Assembly: GCA_963925605.1 (NCBI GenBank)
Contig: CAWURY010000009.1
Coordinates: 1 to 58,105, forward strand
Direction: 5' to 3'
Origin: Porticoccus sp963925605
GTDB lineage: Bacteria; Pseudomonadota; Gammaproteobacteria; Pseudomonadales; Porticoccaceae
Length of the DNA stretch: 58,105 nucleotides
In this document: positions 7,283 through 15,626 of the stretch, in pieces
How the letters are laid out: the number at the start of each line of letters is the position of its first letter
Position numbering within the stretch: the first letter of the stretch is position 1
Notes under the pieces: generated by a model
What the model saw: the letters and a program-made list of their open reading frames with translations, nothing else
What the model was told of the DNA's origin: nothing
Database searches by the model: none
Made by a program: the position numbers and the translations under genes

Positions 7283-8245
7283 ATGAGCAATTGGAGACCA
7301 ACAGCTACGATTAAGACCCTGGAGTTTAGATCGGAGTTATTTTGCGTTATCCGCAACTTCTTTAAGGACAGAAAAGTTTTGGAGGTGGATGTTCCTCTAA
7401 TAGGTCAAACTGGAGTAACTGATTTGCATGTCGACTGCATTGAAATCGATATGGCTGGAGAAAGAAAATATCTGCAGAGTTCCCCAGAATACTTCATGAA
7501 GAGATTGCTTGCATCTGGTTCTGGCTCCATTTATTCATTAGGTAAAGCTTTTCGTGCGGAGGAGATCGGACGCTATCATCAACCAGAGTTTACCCTTCTT
7601 GAATGGTATCGCCTTGGGTTTGATGAGCATCAGTTGATGGGTGAAGTTGCAATACTTATTAAAAAATTAGGCCTAGATTGTAAGCATAAAATTCTAAAAT
7701 ATGCAGATATTTTTGAGCAAATAATTGGTTTAAATCCGCATAAAGCCACTCTTGTTGAGCTGCAAAAAATAGCTTCAATTGCGTCAAATAGAGATTTTTT
7801 TGGAGATAGCCGTAGCGATTGCCTTAATTTAATATTTAGTTTTTCTGTTGAGCCAAACCTCCCGGATAGCTTGGTTTTTATTCATGATTATCCAGAATGC
7901 CAATCTGCGTTAGCTCAATTAAAAGAGGACTCTCAGGGCAATATTGTAGCCAGACGATTTGAGGTCTACTTGAATCGCGTAGAGCTGGCTAATGGGTATG
8001 TGGAGCTTAATGACTTAGACGAACAGAGAGATCGGTTTGCTGTTGATGCATCTCTCCGTGAAGCTGCAGGCAAGAAATTTATACCTGCGGATGATAATCT
8101 TCTGGATGCTGTAGCATTTGGACTACCTTTTTGTTCGGGGGTGGCAATGGGGGTGGATAGGCTGTTGATGCAGCTGTTGGGTGTCGATCAAATCTCTCAG
8201 GTGATGCCGTTTGCCTGTATCGCAAATGATGCCAGCCATGAATAA
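7283..8245 (+). CDS. epmA: EF-P lysine-lysyltransferase EpmA
   Basis: A paralogue of the class II lysyl-tRNA synthetase catalytic core (320 aa) that joins (R)-beta-lysine to Lys34 of EF-P. It lacks the N-terminal anticodon-binding OB domain of LysS. Motif 2 is seen in FRAEEIGRYHQPEFTLLEWY and motif 3 in GVAMGVDRLLMQLLG; the VELANGYVELND segment is typical of lysine-binding LysRS-like enzymes. It sits directly after efp and its 3' end overlaps the likely start of miaA by 8 bases, suggesting coupling of EF-P modification with the miaA-hfq block. The true lysS lies separately at 37425-38936. Confidence 0.94.
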   Translation: MSNWRPTATIKTLEFRSELFCVIRNFFKDRKVLEVDVPLIGQTGVTDLHVDCIEIDMAGERKYLQSSPEYFMKRLLASGSGSIYSLGKAFRAEEIGRYHQPEFTLLEWYRLGFDEHQLMGEVAILIKKLGLDCKHKILKYADIFEQIIGLNPHKATLVELQKIASIASNRDFFGDSRSDCLNLIFSFSVEPNLPDSLVFIHDYPECQSALAQLKEDSQGNIVARRFEVYLNRVELANGYVELNDLDEQRDRFAVDASLREAAGKKFIPADDNLLDAVAFGLPFCSGVAMGVDRLLMQLLGVDQISQVMPFACIANDASHE

Positions 8246-9260
8246 CTCGTTTACTAATTCTCTCCCCCCAGCTATTTTTCTTATGGGGCCAACGGCTTCA
8301 GGAAAAACAGATTTAGCGGTAGCGCTGCGCAAACACTTACCTATAGAGTTGATTAGTGTTGATTCGTCTCAAGTCTATAGGGGAATGGATATCGGCTCGG
8401 CAAAACCAACCCGAGAGTTGCTAGAACAGGTGCCTCATAGATTAATCGATATTCGAGATCCTTCTGAAGTGTATTCTGCGGCGGACTTTGCGCAAGATGC
8501 TCGAAAAGAAATGGAAGATATTACCAAACAAGGCCGGATTCCATTACTGGTAGGCGGAACAATGTTGTATTTTAAAGCACTTCTTGATGGTCTGGCAGAT
8601 AACCCGCCATCTGACTTTAAAATACGCAAAAAAATTGAAGCTGCTGCGAGAAAAAAAGGGTGGCCTTATTTGCATGCTCAGCTTGCAGAGATTGACCCAG
8701 AGTCTGCCGGAGCGATCCACCCTAACCATTCTCAACGTATACAACGGGCACTGGAGATTTTCCAGATAACAGGCAAGCCCTTGTCGCTCATAAAGCGAAA
8801 TCAGCAAGAAAAAGGAAGCTTAATTAAGCCTATTTTAAATGATTATAAGCTTGTGCAGATCGCACTAATCCCGTTGGACCGGCTGTATTTGCATCAGTGT
8901 ATCGAGCAACGATTTAAATCAATGCTCGATGCAGATTTTGAGTCTGAGGTTCAGGCGCTATATGAGCGAGGAGATCTAAGCCCAGACCTTTCTTCTCTGC
9001 GTGCTGTTGGATATAAACAGATGTGGAAATATTTATCGGGAGATATTAGTTGTGACGAGGTCTGCCGTCTAGGCGTTATAGCGACAAGACAGCTTGCTAA
9101 GCGTCAGTTGACTTGGTTGAAGAAATGGCCCGATTTATACCAACTTCAAGTTAATTATGCGGATGAAAAGAAAATTCTTTCTGAAAAAGTGTTAGCTGGG
9201 TGTTTAGAAATTTTAAAAAACTCATGCATATGCAAGAATACTTCACCAGTAATACTATAA
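8238..9260 (+). CDS. miaA: tRNA dimethylallyltransferase
   Basis: Transfers a dimethylallyl group to adenosine 37 of tRNAs reading UNN codons. The P-loop GPTASGKT lies near residue 17, DSSQVYRGMDIGSAKPT follows, and HRLIDIRDPSEVYSAADF and RAVGYKQMW are family signatures. Several in-frame ATGs are possible (8211, 8226, 8229, 8238). I chose 8238 because it leaves the shortest leader before the P-loop and the smallest overlap with epmA; none has a strong ribosome-binding site. From 8238 the protein is 340 aa, about 20 residues longer than E. coli MiaA because of a C-terminal tail. It heads the classic miaA-hfq-hflX-hflK-hflC block. Confidence 0.93.
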   Translation: MNNSFTNSLPPAIFLMGPTASGKTDLAVALRKHLPIELISVDSSQVYRGMDIGSAKPTRELLEQVPHRLIDIRDPSEVYSAADFAQDARKEMEDITKQGRIPLLVGGTMLYFKALLDGLADNPPSDFKIRKKIEAAARKKGWPYLHAQLAEIDPESAGAIHPNHSQRIQRALEIFQITGKPLSLIKRNQQEKGSLIKPILNDYKLVQIALIPLDRLYLHQCIEQRFKSMLDADFESEVQALYERGDLSPDLSSLRAVGYKQMWKYLSGDISCDEVCRLGVIATRQLAKRQLTWLKKWPDLYQLQVNYADEKKILSEKVLAGCLEILKNSCICKNTSPVIL

Positions 9261-9354
9261 ATAGAGGTGTTAGCCGTTCTTGTGATGTGTAAATAGACTT
9301 TGAAATAGGTTGCATTTTTCAGCGATCTTTATTCCTATATTGAGGATAATTTTA

Positions 9355-9579
9355 ATGACAAAAAGAAATAATCTGCAGGGCCCTTTTTTAAATTTTTTAC
9401 GCAAAGAGCGCATATCAGTCTCTATATTTCTTGTAAGTGGAATTAAACTACAAGGACAGATAGAATCTTTTGATCAATTTGTAATATTATTGAAAAATAC
9501 AGTTAGTCAAATGGTATATAAGCATGCCATTTCCACTATAGTCCTTCCCGTAGCGTGCAGTTGGAAGAGGTTGGTGTAA
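9355..9579 (+). CDS. hfq: RNA chaperone Hfq
   Basis: A ring-forming Sm-like protein that pairs small RNAs with mRNAs. It has only 74 aa, essentially the Sm core without the long disordered tail of enterobacterial Hfq. ATG 9355 has GAGGA 8 bases upstream and gives the normal start (LQ at 7-8, FLRKERISVSIFL, GIKLQGQIESFDQFVILL, YKHAIST). Rim residues Arg16, Lys17 and Arg19 and proximal-face Gln8, Phe42, Lys56 and His57 are present. The usually conserved proximal-face Asp9 is Gly9, and the tail after Thr61 (IVLPVACSWKRLV) is unlike the common VVPSRP. It lies between miaA and hflX, as usual. Confidence 0.95.
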   Translation: MTKRNNLQGPFLNFLRKERISVSIFLVSGIKLQGQIESFDQFVILLKNTVSQMVYKHAISTIVLPVACSWKRLV

Positions 9580-9624
9580 GCGACAAAAATGAAGATTCAA
9601 TTAGTGAATCATAGGGAGTTTTAA

Positions 9625-10917
9625 TTGTTTTTTGAGCGTCCAGATTCTGGTGAAATTGCTATTTTAGTGCACTTAAAATTAGATAGTGAGCGTGAACCAG
9701 AAGATTCGAGGGAATTTGAAGAGTTGGTCATTTCTGCAGGTGGAGACCCTGTTGCCTTAATTTCTGGATCTAGAAGCACACCTCATCGAAAATATTTTGT
9801 TGGCACTGGCAAGCTTGATGAGCTAAAGCAAGCGGTCTCCGAGCATTGTGCTGATATTGTGATTTTTAATCATAGACTGTCTCCCAGTCAAGAAAGAAAT
9901 CTAGAGGGCGAACTTGAGTGTCGCGTACTGGATAGAACTGGGCTCATTCTTGATATTTTCGCGCAGCGAGCCCTTACGCATGAGGGTAAGCTACAGGTTG
10001 AGCTGGCGCAATTACAGCATATGTCAACAAGACTAGTTCGTGGATGGACTCATCTAGAGCGACAAAAAGGAGGCATAGGCTTACGAGGTCCAGGAGAAAC
10101 TCAACTGGAAACTGATCGAAGATTGTTGCGTGCTCGCATTAAGTCTATTCTTAAGCGGCTGGAGAAGGTGCGGAGTCAACGCAATCAGAGTCGTCGTTCT
10201 CGTGAGCGAGCAGAAGTACCTACTATTTCTTTAGTTGGGTATACAAATGCAGGCAAATCAACGTTATTTAATAGACTTTCGGCATCAAACGTTTATGTCG
10301 CTGATCAACTTTTTGCAACATTAGATCCGACTATGCGCCATATAGATCTAGATGATGTTGGATCCATTATTTTGGCGGATACAGTAGGCTTTATTAGCCA
10401 CTTGCCGCATCAACTAATAGAAGCTTTTAAGGCTACACTAGAAGAAACCGCAAGTGCTACGTTGCTTTTGCATGTGGTAGATTCGCCTTCTGAAATGCGG
10501 CAGATTAATATCAAGCATGTTAATGATGTGTTGTCGGAAATTGGCGCTCTAACACTTCCCACACTGATTATTTTTAATAAAATAGACCTACTGGATCAAG
10601 CTAATCAAAAGATAGATCGAGATGCAAACGGTAGGCCAATTGCAGTTTGGCTGTCAGCTCAAACCGGAATTGGGTGTGAGTTATTATTGCAAGCAATGTC
10701 TGAGTTGTTGTCTAAGGATGTGATTTGTGAGCAATTGAGGCTCACCCCAAGCATGGGAAAATTGAGGGCTATTTTTTATCAAAACAATGTAGTCATAGCT
10801 GAGACTTTAAGGGAAAGCGGTGATTCTTTACTAAAAGTCAGAATTCCTAGGATAGATTATCTTCGGATCCTAAGGGATTGCAAAATCAATCCTACTCAGT
10901 TAACCGAGATTAATTAA
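9625..10917 (+). CDS. hflX: Ribosome-associated GTPase HflX
   Basis: Obg/HflX-family GTPase that binds the 50S subunit and can split stalled or heat-damaged ribosomes. It has 430 aa. The N-terminal HflX domain (about 1-195) includes the glycine-rich GGIGLRGPGETQLE loop. The G domain has P-loop GYTNAGKST near residue 205, DTVGF as G3 and NKID as G4, and is followed by a short C-terminal domain. The start is TTG 9625, supported by GGGAG 7 bases upstream; no ATG lies in the early frame. It is preceded by hfq (45 bases) and followed after 111 bases by hflK. Confidence 0.95.
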   Translation: MFFERPDSGEIAILVHLKLDSEREPEDSREFEELVISAGGDPVALISGSRSTPHRKYFVGTGKLDELKQAVSEHCADIVIFNHRLSPSQERNLEGELECRVLDRTGLILDIFAQRALTHEGKLQVELAQLQHMSTRLVRGWTHLERQKGGIGLRGPGETQLETDRRLLRARIKSILKRLEKVRSQRNQSRRSRERAEVPTISLVGYTNAGKSTLFNRLSASNVYVADQLFATLDPTMRHIDLDDVGSIILADTVGFISHLPHQLIEAFKATLEETASATLLLHVVDSPSEMRQINIKHVNDVLSEIGALTLPTLIIFNKIDLLDQANQKIDRDANGRPIAVWLSAQTGIGCELLLQAMSELLSKDVICEQLRLTPSMGKLRAIFYQNNVVIAETLRESGDSLLKVRIPRIDYLRILRDCKINPTQLTEIN

Positions 10918-11028
10918 ATGTGTATATTTTTTTAATAGTATGTTTTGGTCTTGAAATAATAGTATTTAATTGGTGGCAGGGTACAATTGCTACAATGATA
11001 CACAATATAGAAAAACTTGGAGATTATT

Positions 11029-12156
11029 ATGGCTTGGAATGAACCCGGAGGCGGCAAAGATCCTTGGGGCGCCAGCAACAGTGGTGATGGCCCCCCAGAT
11101 ATTGATGAAGCATTGAAAAAACTCCGATCTCGCATAGAAAGTATCTTCGGTTCTGGCGGTGGTGGTGGAAAAAAATCAAGCGACGGAAGCGCCAATGGCT
11201 TGATTGGACTCATCCTGACTGTTCTAATTTTTGGATGGGGGATAACAGGCTTTTATCAGGTTGATGAGAAAGAACAGGCAGTTGTTTTGCGTCTAGGAAA
11301 ATTCTTGGACACCATGGGGCCTGGACTTCACTGGAATCCCTCTTTGGTGGATAGTGTTACCAAGGTTCGTGTTACTGAGGAGCGCCAATACTCAAGTCAA
11401 GGTCAAATGCTGACACAAGATGAAAATATTGTAGAGCTACCGCTCACCGTGCAATATAACATTAGCGATGTAAAATCTTTTGTACTTAATGTGAAAGATC
11501 CTGAGCTTAGCTTACGCCAAGCTTCTGATAGTGCGTTACGCCATGTGGTGGGTAGCAGTAAGCTAGACGAGGTAGTTTCTACAGGGCGCTTAAAAATTGG
11601 TGATGAGGTTCAGCAAAGATTACAGGCTTATCTCGATAACTATGGCACGGGAATAAAGGTCCGTAAAATTAATATACAGGAAGCTAAACCGCCTAGCCAA
11701 GTTAAAGCTGCTTATGATGATGTGATTAAAGCTCGAGAAGATAAAGAGAGGCTTATTAATGAAGCCCAGACTTATTCAAATGGCATTATTCCTGAAGCCA
11801 GAGGTCAAGCTCAGCGATTGATTGAAGAATCTAACGGCTATCTAGAGCAAGTAGTTGCGGAGGCACAAGGTGAATCGAAGAGATTTGAGCTGTTATTGTC
11901 GGAGTACAATAAAGCACCAGAAGTAACACGCCAACGAATTTACTTGGATACAATGGAGGAGGTTATGAGCAGCAGTACAAAGGTGCTAGTTGATGTCGAG
12001 GGCGGCAACAATATGCTTTATCTGCCTCTGGATAAAATTATGCAATCAAGCTCATCGCAAGTAAAACTACCGGCATATGGATCAAGTAATTCTAATGAAG
12101 AAGATGGTGGCAGTTCAAGTCGCCAGAATTCAGCCAGATCAAGGGAGGGTCGTTAG
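11029..12156 (+). CDS. hflK: Membrane protease modulator HflK
   Basis: SPFH/prohibitin-domain inner-membrane protein that forms a large cage with HflC around the FtsH protease. It has 375 aa from ATG 11029, which has GGAG about 10 bases upstream. The Gly/Pro-rich cytoplasmic N-terminus (AWNEPGGGKDPWG and a poly-Gly stretch) is typical of HflK. One transmembrane helix lies near residues 60-82, followed by the SPFH domain, a long Ala/Glu/Gln-rich coiled coil and a Ser-rich tail. Its stop codon abuts the ATG of hflC with no gap, as expected for a co-translated pair. Confidence 0.95.
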   Translation: MAWNEPGGGKDPWGASNSGDGPPDIDEALKKLRSRIESIFGSGGGGGKKSSDGSANGLIGLILTVLIFGWGITGFYQVDEKEQAVVLRLGKFLDTMGPGLHWNPSLVDSVTKVRVTEERQYSSQGQMLTQDENIVELPLTVQYNISDVKSFVLNVKDPELSLRQASDSALRHVVGSSKLDEVVSTGRLKIGDEVQQRLQAYLDNYGTGIKVRKINIQEAKPPSQVKAAYDDVIKAREDKERLINEAQTYSNGIIPEARGQAQRLIEESNGYLEQVVAEAQGESKRFELLLSEYNKAPEVTRQRIYLDTMEEVMSSSTKVLVDVEGGNNMLYLPLDKIMQSSSSQVKLPAYGSSNSNEEDGGSSSRQNSARSREGR

Positions 12157-13026
12157 ATGACTAGTCGTTCTTTATCCTTAGTACTTCTTTTGGTGTTGGC
12201 TTTAATTGGCAGTAGTGTCTTGTATGTAATTCAAGAAACAGAACTAGGTGTCAAATTAAGGTTTGGCCGCCTTATAGAAACTGATATTCAGCCAGGGTTG
12301 CACTATAAAATTCCTTTTGTTGATCAGGTTAGAAAATTTGATGGCAGAGTTCTAACGTTGGATGCAGATCCTGCTAGCTTTTTTACGATAGAAAAGAAGA
12401 GATTAATCGTCGATGCTTTTTCTAAGTGGCGCATCATTGATGTAGATGTTTACTATAGGGCAACTGGTGGTAATCAGGCTATAGCGATGGAGCGTTTAGC
12501 TAGCCGTGTGAACGATGGCCTACGTAATCAATTTGGGGCAAGAACGCTACATGAGGTGGTGTCTGGTGAGCGGGATCAGCTCATGAAACACTTAGCAGAG
12601 AAGCTCAATCTAACTCTTGCTCAATCCTTAGGGGTTCAAGTAGTGGATGTTCGTGTTAAAGGGATTGATTTGCCGCCAGAAGTAAGTGAGCAAGTTTACA
12701 GGAGAATGAAGGCCGAGCGTGAGAAAGAGGCTAGAATATTGCGTTCTGAGGGAGGTGAATCGGCTGAAAAAATACGTGCAGATGCCGACCGTCAGAAGAC
12801 AATCTTGTTGGCTAATGCATATAAGACCGCCGAGGAGACTCGAGGTCAAGGCGATGCAACTGCAACCTCCACTTATGCCGCTGCATATACAAAAAATCCA
12901 GAGTTTTACGCTTTCATTCGAAGTTTGTCTGCCTATAGAAAATCCTTTGCGAATAAAGGCGATGTGCTTTTAGTGGACCCAAAAAGTGACTTCTTTCGCT
13001 ACTTGAATAGCCAAAAAGGCGAATAA
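12157..13026 (+). CDS. hflC: Membrane protease modulator HflC
   Basis: Partner of HflK in the FtsH-regulating SPFH complex. It has 289 aa with an N-terminal signal anchor (residues about 5-25), then ETELGVKLRFGRL and QPGLHYKIPFVDQV, hallmarks of the SPFH domain in HflC. A coiled-coil segment (RMKAEREKEARILRSEGGESAEKIRADADRQ region, about 185-225) and a final domain with YKSFANKG-like spacing before DFFRYL complete it. It starts immediately after the hflK stop. Confidence 0.95.
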   Translation: MTSRSLSLVLLLVLALIGSSVLYVIQETELGVKLRFGRLIETDIQPGLHYKIPFVDQVRKFDGRVLTLDADPASFFTIEKKRLIVDAFSKWRIIDVDVYYRATGGNQAIAMERLASRVNDGLRNQFGARTLHEVVSGERDQLMKHLAEKLNLTLAQSLGVQVVDVRVKGIDLPPEVSEQVYRRMKAEREKEARILRSEGGESAEKIRADADRQKTILLANAYKTAEETRGQGDATATSTYAAAYTKNPEFYAFIRSLSAYRKSFANKGDVLLVDPKSDFFRYLNSQKGE

Positions 13027-13093
13027 TTTAAGAGTGAAATGATTGGAATTTTCTGTGATCCATGAGCAAATTTAGATCAAGTAGGTGGATGTA

Positions 13094-14275
13094 ATGGCTG
13101 TAGTTAATCAGTGGTTATTGCCAGATGGCATTGAGGATGTATTGCCGAAGCAAGCTCTTAGAATGGAGAAATTGCGTCGACAGGCTTTAGACTTGTACTA
13201 TTCTTGGGGTTATGACTTAGTAATCCCACCATTGGTGGAATTTACTGAATCCCTTTTGAGTGGAACTGGTTCAGATCTTGATTTAATGACGTTCAAGTTA
13301 ACCGATCAAGCAAGCGGAAGAATGATGGGCGTGCGTGCCGACATCACACCGCAAACAAGTCGCATGGACTCACACAGCCTCAAGCGAAAAGGCCCAAGTC
13401 GTTTGAGCTATGTGGGACCCGTGCTCTATACGAAACCCCGATATCCGCTAGAAAGCCGATCACCAATTCAAATTGGGGTAGAGCTTTATGGTGAATCAAG
13501 ACTATCTGCAGACATCGAAGTTATTCGATTAATGGTCGAAACATTGGCGCTGGCTGGCTTAAAAAATCCGCGATTAGATCTTGGTCATGTCGGTATTTAT
13601 GAGAGCTTCCTTGAAGTACTAGGCTTGCCCGATCAAAAAGAAAAAGAGTTATTTGATCTGATTCAGCGCAAATCCATTCCGGAGCTTAATTTTTGGGTTT
13701 CTGGCAATATACAAGATGATGCGTATGCAGAAATGCTACGATCCTTGGTTGATCTGGCAGGAGATATTTCTGTGCTGGATAAGGCTCGAGTATTTCTTGC
13801 TGAAGCTCCAGCAGAGGTTGAACTTGCGTTAGATGAGCTGCAATCAGTTGCTGATGCCTTAAAAATAAGCAATCCTGAGCTTGAGTTATGTTTTGATTTA
13901 AGCGAGTTGCGTGGCTATCATTATCATACTGGGCTGGTTTTTGCTGCGTACGCCCCAAGTATGGGGCAAGCTGTTGGTAATGGCGGAAGATATGATCATG
14001 TGGGTAAAAATTTTGGAAGATCCCGCGCAGCAACTGGTTTTAACATGAGTCTGCACACGCTAGTTCAATTTACCCAACACCAAAAAGATCCATTTTCAGG
14101 GATCTTTTCGCCAGTTACAGATAGCCATGAGCAACATAAAGTGATACAAAATTTGCGACTAAATGGCAATCGAGTGATTCTTGGGTTTCCTGACCAAGAT
14201 CCAGATTACGATGAGTTGGGCTGTGATCGACAGTTGATTCTAGTTGATGGAAAATTTCAAATCCTTCCTATATAA
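13094..14275 (+). CDS. hisZ: ATP phosphoribosyltransferase regulatory subunit HisZ
   Basis: A HisRS-like protein without aminoacylation activity that forms the regulatory half of the short-form HisG-HisZ enzyme, the first step of histidine synthesis. It has 393 aa from ATG 13094, which has AGGTGG 5 bases upstream; a GTG at 13085 would add three residues. The N-terminus LPDGIEDVLPKQA and the TPQTSRMDSHS, GPVLYT and GGRYD segments match HisZ rather than true HisRS, and the C-terminal anticodon domain is missing. Its position between hflC and purA is conserved in Pseudomonas-type genomes. hisG must lie elsewhere. Confidence 0.93.
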   Translation: MAVVNQWLLPDGIEDVLPKQALRMEKLRRQALDLYYSWGYDLVIPPLVEFTESLLSGTGSDLDLMTFKLTDQASGRMMGVRADITPQTSRMDSHSLKRKGPSRLSYVGPVLYTKPRYPLESRSPIQIGVELYGESRLSADIEVIRLMVETLALAGLKNPRLDLGHVGIYESFLEVLGLPDQKEKELFDLIQRKSIPELNFWVSGNIQDDAYAEMLRSLVDLAGDISVLDKARVFLAEAPAEVELALDELQSVADALKISNPELELCFDLSELRGYHYHTGLVFAAYAPSMGQAVGNGGRYDHVGKNFGRSRAATGFNMSLHTLVQFTQHQKDPFSGIFSPVTDSHEQHKVIQNLRLNGNRVILGFPDQDPDYDELGCDRQLILVDGKFQILPI

Positions 14276-14306
14276 CCAAATTTTTTAATGAACCTAGAGA
14301 GATTAA

Positions 14307-15599
14307 ATGGGTAAGAATGTAGTAGTCCTTGGCACCCAATGGGGAGACGAGGGCAAGGGTAAAATTGTCGATTTATTGACAGATCAGGCTACTGTGGTAG
14401 TTAGGTTTCAGGGCGGCCACAATGCAGGCCATACCCTTGTTATTGATGGTAAAAAAACAATATTGCATCTTATTCCTTCAGGAGTTCTTCGTGAGGGTGT
14501 TTTATGCTTGATTGGCAATGGAGTTGTCTTATCCCCTGATGCTTTATTGGTGGAGATGGAAGAACTTCATCAGCAGGGTGTCCCAGTAAGGAAAAGATTG
14601 CGTATTTCTCCCTCCTGTCCATTAATATTGCCGGTACATATTGCTCTTGACCAGGCGCGAGAGAAAGCTAAAGGTGAAGCTAAGATCGGCACTACTGGTA
14701 GAGGTATTGGTCCTGCTTATGAAGATAAGGTGGCTCGTCGAGGTCTTCGTTTAGGCGATATATTTAATCGAGATAAGTTTGCATTAAAGCTAAAAGAGTT
14801 AATGGACTACCATAATTTTATACTTACCTCTTTTTATGGAGAAGAGATTGTGAGTTATGAAGATACTCTCTCTAGGGCTTTAATTTGGGAGGATGAACTA
14901 AAATCCATGGTTGATGATGTCACTAATATACTGCATTTAGCTAGAAAACGTGGCGACAATATAATGTTTGAAGGCGCACAAGGGTCACTATTGGATATTG
15001 ATCACGGCACGTACCCCTTTGTAACCTCTTCCAATACAACTGCTGGCTCTACAGCAACAGGGAGTGGATTTGGACCATTATATTTAGACTATGTTTTGGG
15101 CATCACTAAAGCTTACACGACAAGGGTTGGCTCTGGACCTTTTCCGACAGAGTTATTTTGCAATACAGGAAAACATCTCAGTGTTAAAGGCCATGAACTT
15201 GGTGCTACTACAGGAAGGGAGCGCCGTTGCGGTTGGTTTGATGCCGCAGCTCTTCAGCAAGCTATTCGTATTAACTCAGTGTCTGGAATCTGTTTGACGA
15301 AATTGGATGTGCTGGATGGACTTAAAGTCATTAAGATCTGTGTTGCGTATCAAGACACTGAGGGCAAAAAAATAGGAATTCCTTGTCACGCTGATGATTA
15401 TGAAAATATAGCCCCCGTGTATGAAGAAATGCCTGGTTGGGACGAGTCTACGGTGGGAGTCAAGTTGTTAAGTGACCTTCCTGCTAATGCCAGAAGCTAT
15501 ATTAGGCGCATTGAGGATTTGCTGGACACCCCTGTAGATATTGTTTCTACTGGCCCCGATAGAATAGAGACTATTGTGGTCCGCCATCCATTTGAGTGA
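14307..15599 (+). CDS. purA: Adenylosuccinate synthetase
   Basis: Joins IMP and aspartate with GTP hydrolysis, the first committed step to AMP. It has 430 aa, the normal length. The P-loop GTQWGDEGKGK begins at residue 8, GGHNAGHT follows, then GTTGRGIGPAYEDK, and TTGRERRCGWFDA near residue 303 and TKLDVLDGL near 334. GAGAG lies 7 bases before the ATG. It ends the miaA-to-purA block and converges on feoB 27 bases away. Confidence 0.97.
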   Translation: MGKNVVVLGTQWGDEGKGKIVDLLTDQATVVVRFQGGHNAGHTLVIDGKKTILHLIPSGVLREGVLCLIGNGVVLSPDALLVEMEELHQQGVPVRKRLRISPSCPLILPVHIALDQAREKAKGEAKIGTTGRGIGPAYEDKVARRGLRLGDIFNRDKFALKLKELMDYHNFILTSFYGEEIVSYEDTLSRALIWEDELKSMVDDVTNILHLARKRGDNIMFEGAQGSLLDIDHGTYPFVTSSNTTAGSTATGSGFGPLYLDYVLGITKAYTTRVGSGPFPTELFCNTGKHLSVKGHELGATTGRERRCGWFDAAALQQAIRINSVSGICLTKLDVLDGLKVIKICVAYQDTEGKKIGIPCHADDYENIAPVYEEMPGWDESTVGVKLLSDLPANARSYIRRIEDLLDTPVDIVSTGPDRIETIVVRHPFE

Positions 15600-15626
15600 T
15601 GCTTTTTGCAGCATGATGTGTAATTT

